From contig JAOEWO010000013.1 in NCBI GenBank assembly GCA_028383925.1, forward strand, positions 1 through 57,769: a stretch of 57,769 bases of DNA, given 5' to 3'. The translations under genes and the position numbers were made by a program. The notes below the pieces were generated by a model. It searched no databases, had not been told where the DNA came from, and saw only the letters and a program-made list of their open reading frames with translations. The DNA is from Winogradskyella sp. (GTDB lineage: Bacteria > Bacteroidota > Bacteroidia > Flavobacteriales > Flavobacteriaceae). Shown here piece by piece: positions 1 through 8,108 of this stretch (positions are counted from its first letter, which is position 1; each line of letters starts with the position of its first letter).

Positions 1-377
1 TCTTTTACAGCATCTAATAATGAATCACTTTTTTCATCGATTACTTCTGAAGATTTAAAGACAAAATTTGCCAAATAAGTTCCTAATAAAGTACCAAAAA
101 TACTTGATGCAAATAGTGATAATGTTGCCAAATCTATCGGTATTAAAAACCTTACAACTACTATTCCTAGTAAAAATAGAACACCTATATACACCAAACG
201 CATTAAGAAAGATTGTTGGTGTAAAAATCCTTTTTTACTGGCAGCATCCATTTGCAAATCTTTTGCATAAAATATCTTATTGAAAAACCTATAGATTCTA
301 TTACTTTTAGATTCTCTCCAATACAATACAATTCCGAAGAGTATAGATGCTATAAAAATTATTATTTCGAGTGACAT
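1..377 (-). CDS. Membrane protein, C-terminus cut by window edge
   Basis: A reading frame opens with ATG at 377 on the minus strand and runs off the left edge without a stop. The visible 125 residues begin MSLEIIIFIASILFGIVLYW, a signal-anchor-like helix. Two more hydrophobic stretches follow at about residues 58-76 and 80-100, then a charged tail (EVIDEKSDS). I do not recognise the family. It starts 41 bases after the stop of the DUF6638-like gene, on the same strand, so it may be the last visible gene of that module. The overlapping plus-strand frame at 68-283 is a shadow, because this strand gives the coherent membrane topology. Confidence 0.7.
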   Translation of the reverse strand, partial: MSLEIIIFIASILFGIVLYWRESKSNRIYRFFNKIFYAKDLQMDAASKKGFLHQQSFLMRLVYIGVLFLLGIVVVRFLIPIDLATLSLFASSIFGTLLGTYLANFVFKSSEVIDEKSDSLLDAVK

Positions 378-418
378 AATATTCAGTTTAAGGTTCTTAT
401 AAAATTAGTCTAAAATTT

Positions 419-1654
419 TTAGATATTGTTACTAATGCGCTCTATTACCCAATCTTTAAAGGAATCATTCCAAGCATTATAACTCTTATAAAACTGCTCT
501 TTATCATACCAATACAAGAACAATACATCTTTTGGTGCAATATTAATAAGCAGTTTATGTATTAAATCGCGATGCTCTGTAGATAACGATGAGTGTGGTT
601 GGTGTAACGCAAAGTATAAAGATTGCTCTACTATATCTTCGACCTTAAAAGCGTTACTACGTTCTAATTTTTCGAGATACAATTCTACCCCCATAACTTG
701 CTTGCGTGCGTTAATATCTATTTTATTTAGGTAACTTTTAAATAAAACTTTATCTGTTAAAATGTCTCTTATTGGGTGTCGTGTCTCTTTTAAAAACTGA
801 TTGAGTTCATATTTTTTAATTCGGTCGTAGTTTGGCGTTTTTATAACAGATTCTAAATTACACTCTATAATAATATGGTCTTTTAATTTATCTACTAACT
901 CGGGTTGGTTGATGTGATAAATTAGTACATCGTGAATGGCATCTTTTATGGCTTCTCTGTAAACCTCTTTATCTTCAAAAACAACTATTGGTTTTATAAA
1001 ATCTCTTAACAAATAGACGCCATTAAAGGCTCTTGTAAAAAAAGAACCTGTTGTATAGTGAAGTGAATGAAGGCTTAAATCTCTATCTCTAAGATCACCA
1101 TAGGTATTTGCTGAGTCTAATAATTCTTTATGAATGGTCTCGTCTATAAAGTTATGTTCGTTATTAAATTTATCTATAAGTCTAAGCTGCTCTTTTTGTT
1201 TTTCACCAAGATTATCTATAAGTCTGAAACTGATGCTAACATCATCATATTTAAGAATATCTAAAGGTTCATAAAAGACATCAATATCTTGATCGAAATC
1301 TATACATATTGCCGAATCTCTTGTAATATCGTTAATTTTTTGTCCGTGTGTTCTAAACACGTGTTGCATCATTTCTCTGTCAAAAGAATGAAATGGCAAA
1401 TAGACTGGTTTTCCTTTTTGTAAAGGCGAAATAATAATACCATGCGGATTTGCATCACCGTGATTAAGGTATTGGGTATCTTGTTTTTCTTCAGCTACTT
1501 CGGGACTCCAACCTACACCGTCTATTGAAAAAGAGGTTAACTTCGTTTCTGTAAAACCTAGTGTTTTTAAGCACTTATTGTAACGTTCTACTAGCTTTCC
1601 GCTTACAGAAATTAGTTCACTTCTATATAAATTTGCTTGTTTTAGTTTGTTCAT
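419..1654 (-). CDS. DUF6638-like protein of the AAA+/coiled-coil module
   Basis: 411 residues, with no signal peptide and no membrane segment, so probably cytosolic. From memory of similar flavobacterial gene sets it resembles the family named DUF6638; this was not checked. Visible features are an N-terminal region ending in GDANPHGIIISPLQKGKPVY, a conserved-looking HSFDREMMQHVFRTHGQ segment, and a mostly helical C-terminal half with aromatic residues (YWYDKEQFYKSYNAWNDSF). No catalytic motif is obvious. It lies 123 bases downstream of the AAA+ ATPase gene on the same strand, and I infer that it works with that ATPase. Function unknown. Confidence 0.75.
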   Translation of the reverse strand: MNKLKQANLYRSELISVSGKLVERYNKCLKTLGFTETKLTSFSIDGVGWSPEVAEEKQDTQYLNHGDANPHGIIISPLQKGKPVYLPFHSFDREMMQHVFRTHGQKINDITRDSAICIDFDQDIDVFYEPLDILKYDDVSISFRLIDNLGEKQKEQLRLIDKFNNEHNFIDETIHKELLDSANTYGDLRDRDLSLHSLHYTTGSFFTRAFNGVYLLRDFIKPIVVFEDKEVYREAIKDAIHDVLIYHINQPELVDKLKDHIIIECNLESVIKTPNYDRIKKYELNQFLKETRHPIRDILTDKVLFKSYLNKIDINARKQVMGVELYLEKLERSNAFKVEDIVEQSLYFALHQPHSSLSTEHRDLIHKLLINIAPKDVLFLYWYDKEQFYKSYNAWNDSFKDWVIERISNNI

Positions 1655-1777
1655 CTTGTTGCCGTAAAAAGCGGTAATCTTATTTTGTGATCTTTTATTT
1701 TTATATGACTTAGTTAGGCTGAATTTAAAAATCTCTAATTATTGGTTATTAAATGTATTGAAATAACAACTTATTAT

Positions 1778-3739
1778 TTATTTGCTTTCACCAAACTGTT
1801 CTCTAGCCTCAGTCTCAATATTAAGCTGGTTAACTCTTGCATCTACTTTGCGTTTAAAGTCGGTATCTGCAATGGTTGCTACGTTATCTAAATAGCGAAT
1901 AACTTCTTGTCTTCTTATATCTGAAAAGTTTAAACCTTTCATATTAGATTTCATTAATTCTTGAAGCATGTTAAACTTAGTCTCATAATCCTTTTTAAAA
2001 TAGGTTTCAGGATTCTCGAACCAATCTAGTTCTAAATCGAAATCTGTTAATCGTAATGAAATTGCAGATTGAATGTTTCGCACGTCTCTAGACGAGAAAA
2101 ACGGAAATATTTTCTGAATCTCTTTGTACAAAGTCGCATAAAACATATGATCGTTAGCCTGGTGTAGTTTTTCTACCTTATTAAACGTGTCGTGTACACG
2201 TTCTTCGGATGGCTTTTCAACGGTGTTTAAAATTTCACCCATAGTTTTAGCCAAACCCTGATCTGTTAAATAGTTATATACCTCAGGATCGTTCATGTTT
2301 ACAAAATCTGGCATGGTGTCTTGTAATTTTTTCCACCAAATATAATCTTGATCTACAAAATCGTGCGCTGTGCGTGCGCCATCAATTTTAAATCTTCCTT
2401 GCACGCGCGAAATAACAGCCTTATCTAACATTTCGGGTAAGTTGGTAAACAACCCAATAGAACTATTTCCATAGTTTACAGCATAAGCACCTTCTGTATA
2501 TCTTAAAAAGACACCAATCACTTCTTTTACACCTGCAGATACTCCTTGCGCTGTGCGTTCTTGCAAATTATTTTCGGCATCATCGATTGGTGCAAAAATT
2601 AATTTGGTAGGATCTTGTAAAGGCTTCATCCATTCTACCATTTTCTCAGCAGAACCACCTTGAAAAGTACTAATCAATGTATCTGGCATAGGATGGAATA
2701 AAAACGGAATGTCTAAATTATCGGCATGCTCTTTTAAACGGGTTGCAATGGCAGCAATCAACATACTTTTTCCTGTACCTGGTATACCGTAACCCATAAA
2801 CACTGGCATAAAACCTCCTAATTCTTGAAACGGGTTTTTCTTAGCTTCAAAATCGTAGCTTAACATACGTTCTGTTAAACGACGTGCAAAGTGTTTGGCG
2901 TCTTTATTACCTACAATTTGCTCAAATTCTATTTTATTAAACGCAATACTAACCGCTGAACCCGAAAAAACATTATCCCAACCTGAAACTGCAAAATCAG
3001 AGTTTTCTAATTTATACGTTCTATCAACTATAGTTTCGGTGTATTCTAGACTACTTTTTCGTAGTTGAATTTCGTTAATTAGCGCTTCAAAATAAACGAC
3101 TGTAAAGTCTATAACATCTTTGTCTGACTTAATTATATCTGGATGCGTTAAATACTTATCATAATAAAACAGTTGGCAAGAAACCCCTTTTAAAGGCGTC
3201 ATTAACGAGACTTCTGGTATGCCTGCAAATTTCTGCTTCATTACAGATAAATCGTCTGATGCGTGTGGTTTAAGATCGTGTAAAACCTTATAAGCAGTAG
3301 CAAATAACATAAAAGCTGTTGCTGTGTGCATTTTGCTTTCATACTGGCGTTTGCCAGAACTATCTAAAGCAGATTTATTTTCGTTAAGGCTAGATAAACC
3401 TGAAGCATCGTAATAACTATCTTTTATCCAAATACCCAAAGTCAATGCTTCTTGTACCGCAAATAATGTGTGATTTAAATGTACAGGCAACGCCACAGAC
3501 TCTGGTAATAAGCGTTTCTTTAAAGCAAGAATACTTTTAGAAACTGAAGTTACATTAACGCTACTACCATTATTAGCTCGCGATAAGTACAAGAGAATAG
3601 ATTCATCTTTTGCATCGTTATCTTTATTTTTAGCACGCTGACTTTGTTCCCATTGCATTGATTTTAAATACGATGTCGCTTCATCGCGAAGCATATCTAA
3701 TTCGCTTTGTTTAATAGGAAAGGTTGAGTTGTATTCCAT
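1778..3739 (-). CDS. AAA+ family ATPase
   Basis: 653 residues. The N-terminal 300 residues are a helical region I do not recognise. The ATPase domain follows: Walker A GIPGTGKS at about 318-325, a Walker B-like strand LIFAPIDDAEN at about 380-390, sensor-like FTNLPEML near 431, and arginine-finger candidates in SRVQGRF (445 and 449). Walker B is unusual in having IDDAEN where many AAA+ proteins have DE. The C-terminal 200 residues are helical and charged. No signal peptide or membrane helix is seen. It sits between the 347-aa and DUF6638-like genes on the same strand, which suggests it is the motor or remodelling subunit of the module. The substrate is unknown. Confidence 0.85.
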   Translation of the reverse strand: MEYNSTFPIKQSELDMLRDEATSYLKSMQWEQSQRAKNKDNDAKDESILLYLSRANNGSSVNVTSVSKSILALKKRLLPESVALPVHLNHTLFAVQEALTLGIWIKDSYYDASGLSSLNENKSALDSSGKRQYESKMHTATAFMLFATAYKVLHDLKPHASDDLSVMKQKFAGIPEVSLMTPLKGVSCQLFYYDKYLTHPDIIKSDKDVIDFTVVYFEALINEIQLRKSSLEYTETIVDRTYKLENSDFAVSGWDNVFSGSAVSIAFNKIEFEQIVGNKDAKHFARRLTERMLSYDFEAKKNPFQELGGFMPVFMGYGIPGTGKSMLIAAIATRLKEHADNLDIPFLFHPMPDTLISTFQGGSAEKMVEWMKPLQDPTKLIFAPIDDAENNLQERTAQGVSAGVKEVIGVFLRYTEGAYAVNYGNSSIGLFTNLPEMLDKAVISRVQGRFKIDGARTAHDFVDQDYIWWKKLQDTMPDFVNMNDPEVYNYLTDQGLAKTMGEILNTVEKPSEERVHDTFNKVEKLHQANDHMFYATLYKEIQKIFPFFSSRDVRNIQSAISLRLTDFDLELDWFENPETYFKKDYETKFNMLQELMKSNMKGLNFSDIRRQEVIRYLDNVATIADTDFKRKVDARVNQLNIETEAREQFGESK

Positions 3740-3805
3740 TTTATTAATTTATAGTATCAATAACTGTTTACAGTACTTAATAGTACCACTGCTATTGTTT
3801 ACTCT

Positions 3806-4849
3806 TTATTTTGTTTTTAATTCAGAAAGTTGAATAGGTGGCATTGCTAACTTATTCATTATTTCAGGTGTTTTATTATACAACATTTGAATAATACGAT
3901 GTGGTGCAAAAACATAGCGTTGCCTAAACATTGTATCCCATTTTTGAAAGGTTTTTTTATTAAAAAAACCACCTTCTTTAAATTCGCTAGCCGATTTTAG
4001 CTCGTCTATTTTAAACGATATTGCGTAAGATTCTAAAGGAATTTCCTTGTTGGCTATGCTCTTTAAGATTGCGTGTGTAATTTGGTTTTCATCTTTAGCA
4101 AATACATTGTGTATTGGCCCTAAATCTATACGTTTTATTAACTTAGGTAATACATCTGGTAAGCGTTTGTCTATACCATATGCCATGGTATCTAAAGACA
4201 TTTCACGATCTGCTACAGACTTTAACACCTTATAAATTTGGTCGCGTTCTTTTAAAGGGTCTTTGCCATTGTAATTAAAATACATGTAACAAATAAAGGG
4301 TCTGTTATGGGAAACATCATAAAAACTCCAACTGACTAAATACTCAGCTGGCGAGCCCTGTGGTGCTGGTATAATTTTACCTTGTACAAAACGATTAAAA
4401 ATATATTCTTTTTTAGCAGATGTATAATACACAATTGATGCTGCTTCAAATAATTTGCGCTTTGCAATAGGTTCTTTTTTACGCATTAAGGTATCTAAAA
4501 ACTCTTCTTTTAATGTTGCAACATCTGTGAGTTTACCTAAATAATTTTCTCTTAATTCTAAATCGTTAAAAAGGTATCTAAATTCTAAATAATTAGGAAA
4601 ACTAGAGTCGGTTAAATCTACCTTCATGTTTTCTTCATCATCGTACATATATTTTACACGTATGGTCTCTATAGAATAGAGTAGCAAATCTGTATATTGC
4701 TTAAAAAGTAAGACTTCTTGCTGACTTAATAGTTGCTTGGCTTGTACGGCTACTATTAATTCTTTGAGCGTAAAATCTATCATCTTGTGATAAAAGACGT
4801 ACTGCGCTTTAGAGTCTAATATTGCGGAATCTAATGGTGTTGTGATCAT
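3806..4849 (-). CDS. Uncharacterised protein of the AAA+/coiled-coil module
   Basis: 347 residues, soluble, family not recognised. The N-terminal third is helical (DFTLKELIVAVQAKQLLSQQ). The middle contains aromatic-rich beta-like stretches (EYLVSWSFYDVSHNRPFICY, MYFNYNGKDP). The C-terminus is basic and helical. No signal peptide, metal motif or nucleotide-binding loop is visible. The gene ends 66 bases before the AAA+ gene start on the same strand, so co-transcription is likely. It may be an adaptor or structural partner of the ATPase, which is inference from position only. Confidence 0.75.
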   Translation of the reverse strand: MITTPLDSAILDSKAQYVFYHKMIDFTLKELIVAVQAKQLLSQQEVLLFKQYTDLLLYSIETIRVKYMYDDEENMKVDLTDSSFPNYLEFRYLFNDLELRENYLGKLTDVATLKEEFLDTLMRKKEPIAKRKLFEAASIVYYTSAKKEYIFNRFVQGKIIPAPQGSPAEYLVSWSFYDVSHNRPFICYMYFNYNGKDPLKERDQIYKVLKSVADREMSLDTMAYGIDKRLPDVLPKLIKRIDLGPIHNVFAKDENQITHAILKSIANKEIPLESYAISFKIDELKSASEFKEGGFFNKKTFQKWDTMFRQRYVFAPHRIIQMLYNKTPEIMNKLAMPPIQLSELKTK

Positions 4850-4911
4850 TATAGTAAGCGGTTGGTGGTATTCAGTATGTCGTTTAACTCAAAAACTGAA
4901 TTGTAATGATT

Positions 4912-5091
4912 TTATAAATTAAACTTTTCTTTACATATATAAATTTCTGAAACAATTTTCTCATCATTATCACCAAATGCTATTTCAGTTTTTATTTCAC
5001 ACTCTTTATGGTCATTACTGTGTTTAACAAATATAATTCCCATGACAGACACACAAATTGCTGTAAGTGAAATAATCAATGTTTTTTTCAT
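4912..5091 (-). CDS. Small single-span exported or membrane protein, 59 aa
   Basis: A short frame on the minus strand starts with ATG at 5091 and ends with TAA at 4912-4914. The protein begins MKKTLIISLTAICVSVMGII, a basic start plus a hydrophobic helix typical of a signal peptide or anchor. About 35 hydrophilic residues with two cysteines follow (HKECEIK and YICKEK). The paired cysteines could form a disulfide in the periplasm, or could bind a metal. It lies between the coiled-coil gene and the 347-aa gene and is co-oriented with both. No homologue is recognised. Confidence 0.6.
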   Translation of the reverse strand: MKKTLIISLTAICVSVMGIIFVKHSNDHKECEIKTEIAFGDNDEKIVSEIYICKEKFNL

Positions 5092-5099
5092 AATTACTG

Positions 5100-5220
5100 T
5101 TGCGTTTGAGAATCTGCGTTAAGGATTGAAACGGCATCCTTTTTTCTTTTTCTGAAAAAAGATATAGTGTAAAGCCTGACCCTCTGAAGCTTTTTTTTTT
5201 AGCGGAAGAGGGAAACGCAA
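5100..5220 (+). ncRNA. Structured element with flavobacterial core motif, copy A
   Basis: An 8-bp outer stem (5100-5107 with 5213-5220) encloses two hairpins. The first, 5118-5180, has an imperfect GTTAAGG/CCTGAC stem and an internal loop with conserved sides ATTGAAACGGCATC and ATATAGTGTAAAG. Its apical stem is a perfect CTTTTTTC/GAAAAAAG. The second, about 5180-5212, is closed by CCCTCT/AGAGGG. The same core recurs at 32913-32992. From memory, this core is frequent in Flavobacteriaceae genomes and may correspond to a described motif such as Flavo-1; I could not verify that. The active strand is uncertain, because both copies are antisense to the flanking genes. It could be a small RNA, an RNA leader on the other strand, or a DNA repeat. 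Confidence 0.55.
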
Positions 5221-5228
5221 AAATTAAA

Positions 5229-6572
5229 TTATCCTAACAAATCATCATTACCAGCTTCTGGCTTAGGGGTATCTGCTGGCTCTCCATCACCACCAGATGG
5301 TGCATTGGCATCTGCTGCGTAGTAATCTTCAAAAATCTGTTTCATATCTATACCGTAACGTTCTGCAAAATTCTTTTGAATAGACTTATCCTTTTCTCTA
5401 ATCTCTTGCAAAGCTTCTGCATAACTGCCATAAACACCTTGCATTACTTTTTCGTGAACCGGAATATTATCCATCATTTCTTGACGTGCTCTTGCGCTTG
5501 CTGTGTGCATTGCGGCTAAGGTTTCACCAATATGCTCATCTGTTTTTACACCTAAATGTTCTAAAATAGCAGCGAACTCTTGATCTGTTCTTGCTTTTAA
5601 AGCCACTACATAACCGTCATAATATTTTAGACGTTCATCTGTATCACTTTTTAATTTAGCACGATGCGTTTGTAAATTACTGCGCAAAGATGTTAATACT
5701 TTAATGGTAAGGTTATGCTTGTGTACAAAACTGTCTTTTGATGCTGCTAAAGTGGTGTATGCATTTTTAAGACCTTCTAACTCTTCTACTTTTTGCTCTA
5801 GAGTTGTTACAGCACTTAGTGCTTTAGAATAGTCTTCGGACTGTTTGTCTGCTACTTCCTCTAAGGCTTGTCTAGCCTGTTTTAATAATGCATACTGTGC
5901 TTCTAACTGATCTTCGACTTCTTTTTTCTTTTGAAGCGCTTTGGTATGATTGTTACTCGCTTCTACAATCGCAGTTTTTAAGCTTTCTTCTACTTCTTTA
6001 ATTTCAATTTCTCTGTCTTTTAAACGCTTAATTGCTGCTTGACTTTTAAATGATAATTCATTTAATAACGTTTGTACATCTGCAGTTTCTATACGCTGCT
6101 GAAACATGGCTTTTGCTTTATTGTCTGAAGCATCGCGCTCTTTTTGTGCTGTTGCTAGTTCTGTTTCTGCATCTTTAATTTTGCTTTTACGTCCCCAAAG
6201 GTTATTCCACCAGGTGTCTGGCTTATTTTGAGCATCTTCTAACTCTACTTTAGCGCGCTCTAGACGTTTTACGGCATCGTCTATGATTTTTTGTTCTGCA
6301 CCGTTTAATGCAGAAAAACCCTCGAACATAATACCAACTTCATCTTGGTAATCGGTTAAATCTTTAATGGCGTCTAATAATGTAGTTCTGTCCTTTTCTG
6401 CCATATCTACCACATTATCTAAAGTGGCGTTTAATATTTTCTGACGACTTTCGGGATCATCTTCTTGTGCCAGTTTAGACTTCATTTGGTCTATGGCTTT
6501 TCCCCAATTTACATCTACCTTTTCAGCTTTTTCTTGAGCGTTAGTTTCTAATAAATCAAAATCATCAGACAT
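5229..6572 (-). CDS. Large coiled-coil protein of the AAA+ module
   Basis: 447 residues, almost entirely charged alpha-helix with heptad-like spacing from about 100 to 310 (for example KRLERAKVELEDAQNK and QLEAQYALLKQARQALEEVA). An aromatic patch, DTWWNNLWGRKS, sits near residue 119. The acidic C-terminal tail ends GNDDLLG. There is no signal peptide or membrane segment. I recall such flavobacterial proteins being auto-labelled 'microtubule-binding protein', which is only a coiled-coil artefact. The overall look recalls the TelA/KlaA-type helical proteins but I see no decisive motif. It is first in the minus-strand run leading to the AAA+ ATPase. A role as scaffold or substrate of the ATPase is inference. 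Confidence 0.8.
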   Translation of the reverse strand: MSDDFDLLETNAQEKAEKVDVNWGKAIDQMKSKLAQEDDPESRQKILNATLDNVVDMAEKDRTTLLDAIKDLTDYQDEVGIMFEGFSALNGAEQKIIDDAVKRLERAKVELEDAQNKPDTWWNNLWGRKSKIKDAETELATAQKERDASDNKAKAMFQQRIETADVQTLLNELSFKSQAAIKRLKDREIEIKEVEESLKTAIVEASNNHTKALQKKKEVEDQLEAQYALLKQARQALEEVADKQSEDYSKALSAVTTLEQKVEELEGLKNAYTTLAASKDSFVHKHNLTIKVLTSLRSNLQTHRAKLKSDTDERLKYYDGYVVALKARTDQEFAAILEHLGVKTDEHIGETLAAMHTASARARQEMMDNIPVHEKVMQGVYGSYAEALQEIREKDKSIQKNFAERYGIDMKQIFEDYYAADANAPSGGDGEPADTPKPEAGNDDLLG

Positions 6573-6736
6573 ATTTTATAGTGTTATTTTAGTTGAACAA
6601 TAATTGTACTAGCAATTTCGGTATTTTTTATGAGTATAAAAACTTTACTGCTTAAAATATAAGTAGTTATTACAATAAAAATGTTACAAAATTTCGATTA
6701 GAAATTGTTGTTTAATACCTTTATAAAAATGAAAAC

Positions 6737-7504
6737 ATGAAAATTTCGAACATTTTACTAGTCGTATTTATGACCATATTTGCAACTTGTAAAAACAATA
6801 AAACAGAAAATACGGTTAGCGTATCGCCAAATAAAACAAGTGTAAATTCTAGTATTAAAATAATACCTATAAAGCATGGCACCTTAGTTTTAGAAACTAA
6901 AAATGAAGTTTTATATATAGATCCTACGGGTGGAAAAGATGCATTTAGCAACCAAAAAACACCAACCTATGTTTTAATTACAGATATACATGGTGACCAC
7001 CTAGATCTTAAAACATTAGAGTTACTTAATCTTAAAAATACAACCCTTATTGCCCCAAAAGCTGTTATAGATAAATTACCGAAAAAATTGGGTAAAACAA
7101 TGGTAACTTTAAATAACGGTGAAATTTTTGATCCAAAAAATCTATCTATAGAAGCTATACCTATGTATAACCTAAGAGAAGAGGCTTTAAAATTTCATAC
7201 TAAAGGAAGAGGTAACGGATACGTTATTACAGTAGATGGTGAGCGTATTTATATTTCTGGTGATACGGAAGATATCCCTGAAATGCGGAATTTAAAACAT
7301 ATTGACAAAGCCTTTGTTTGTATGAATCTACCATATACTATGACGGTTGAAAACGCAGCAAATGCTGTTTTAGACTTTAAACCAAAGCAGGTTTACCCTT
7401 ACCATTATAGAGGTACGGATGGTTTGAGTGATATAAAATTATTTAATGATTTAGTGACTAAAACAAGTACATCAATTGAAGTGATTCTTTTAGATTGGTA
7501 TTAA
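6737..7504 (+). CDS. MBL-fold metallo-hydrolase lipoprotein
   Basis: 255 residues. The N-terminus MKISNILLVVFMTIFATC is a lipoprotein signal peptide with Cys18 as the likely lipidation site. The rest matches the UlaG/UPF0173-like branch of the metallo-beta-lactamase fold: a beta start (GTLVLETKNEVLYIDPTGG), the metal-binding loop TDIHGDHLD, a second-metal Asp in YISGDTEDIP, and a late His in VYPYHYRG. The substrate is unknown; relatives act on lactones and other esters. It is divergent from the coiled-coil gene with 164 bases between, so it has its own promoter. A TACCTTTA box at 6716-6723 is the closest -7 match. Confidence 0.88.
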   Translation: MKISNILLVVFMTIFATCKNNKTENTVSVSPNKTSVNSSIKIIPIKHGTLVLETKNEVLYIDPTGGKDAFSNQKTPTYVLITDIHGDHLDLKTLELLNLKNTTLIAPKAVIDKLPKKLGKTMVTLNNGEIFDPKNLSIEAIPMYNLREEALKFHTKGRGNGYVITVDGERIYISGDTEDIPEMRNLKHIDKAFVCMNLPYTMTVENAANAVLDFKPKQVYPYHYRGTDGLSDIKLFNDLVTKTSTSIEVILLDWY

Positions 7505-7651
7505 TTTTATAACTATAAATACATTGCAAAAACCTTATTTAGTCGCCTAACAGCGTATTTAATCGCTATTTTATTTCGCTTTATCGACAAAAATTAACGC
7601 TTAAATTTGCTAAATAATTTAAAGTTAAGTGTTTAGCATCACTATTTTTTT

Positions 7652-7659
7652 TATATTTG
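7652..7659 (+). promoter_or_regulatory. -7 box TATATTTG for the small membrane-protein pair
   Basis: Perfect match to the Bacteroidota -7 consensus TAnnTTTG. A TTTA-containing -33 candidate lies near 7632, and the start codon at 7690 is 31 bases downstream of the box. Confidence 0.6.
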
Positions 7660-7689
7660 TTTTAGTATCCAAATCAAAAACCTCTCGAT

Positions 7690-7914
7690 ATGTCTATTAA
7701 CCTCGCTTACAGTAGTTTATCAATAACAACAACACAGCTTACTATGATATTAATAGCTGTAGCTTCAGTATTTCTTGTATTTATAGTTATTGCCATTATT
7801 AAGATGTATAAACTTAAAGCTGAAAACAAAAAACTAATGGAAACCAATGCGTTTAGAGATGTAGATGATACTTATAAAGACTTTACAAGCGGCCATCTTT
7901 ACGGAGACAATTAA
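7690..7914 (+). CDS. Small single-span membrane protein, 74 aa
   Basis: The first half is polar then strongly hydrophobic (TMILIAVASVFLVFIVIAII), followed by a basic turn KMYKLKAENKKLME and an acidic, aromatic tail (DVDDTYKDFTSGHLYGDN). The predicted topology is a single helix with a cytosolic C-terminus. It is followed two bases later by a second tiny membrane protein with the same layout. The pair has its own promoter and terminator. Family and function are not recognised. Confidence 0.7.
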   Translation: MSINLAYSSLSITTTQLTMILIAVASVFLVFIVIAIIKMYKLKAENKKLMETNAFRDVDDTYKDFTSGHLYGDN

Positions 7915-7916
7915 TT

Positions 7917-8054
7917 ATGAACACCATAGAATCGGCAGATAAAATTATAAGTATACTCGCAATAACCGCAGTTACACTTTTTATTTTATTGGTTTTAAAC
8001 TTAATTAAGGTTAGAAAACTTAAAACAACCATTAAGCATCTCGAAAATAAATAA
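7917..8054 (+). CDS. Small single-span membrane protein, 45 aa
   Basis: ATG at 7917, TAA at 8052-8054. The protein begins MNTIESADKIISILAITAVT and continues with a hydrophobic helix and a basic tail (IKVRKLKTTIKHLENK). The helix plus K-rich tail aligns with residues 19-50 of the preceding 74-aa protein (shared pattern IK..KLK...K.L), so the two may be diverged tandem copies. The gene begins two bases after the previous stop and is followed directly by a strong terminator, making a two-gene transcript. It is too short for most automatic gene callers. Confidence 0.65.
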   Translation: MNTIESADKIISILAITAVTLFILLVLNLIKVRKLKTTIKHLENK

Positions 8055-8058
8055 AACG

Positions 8059-8085
8059 AAAAAGCCAGCAGTTGCTGGCTTTTTT
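8059..8085. terminator. Bidirectional rho-independent terminator
   Basis: Perfect stem AAAAAGCCAGCA / TGCTGGCTTTTT with a two-base loop. It has T-runs on both strands and lies between the convergent 45-aa gene and ettA. Confidence 0.9.
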
Positions 8086-8108
8086 GTTTTGTGAGTTGAG
8101 CTAATAAA

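Noticed and set aside
68..283. 71-codon plus-strand frame as a gene
   Set aside because: The minus strand carries a coherent multi-helix membrane protein over the same bases.
1655..1777. Hairpin TTGCCG/CGGTAA near 1657-1675 as a terminator or regulatory site
   Set aside because: Only six pairs with a G-T pair and no T-run; not distinguishable from chance.
5229..6572. 'Microtubule-binding protein' label for the coiled-coil gene
   Set aside because: Only generic heptad coiled coil is visible; the label is an artefact of similarity to long coiled coils, and bacteria of this kind lack microtubules.
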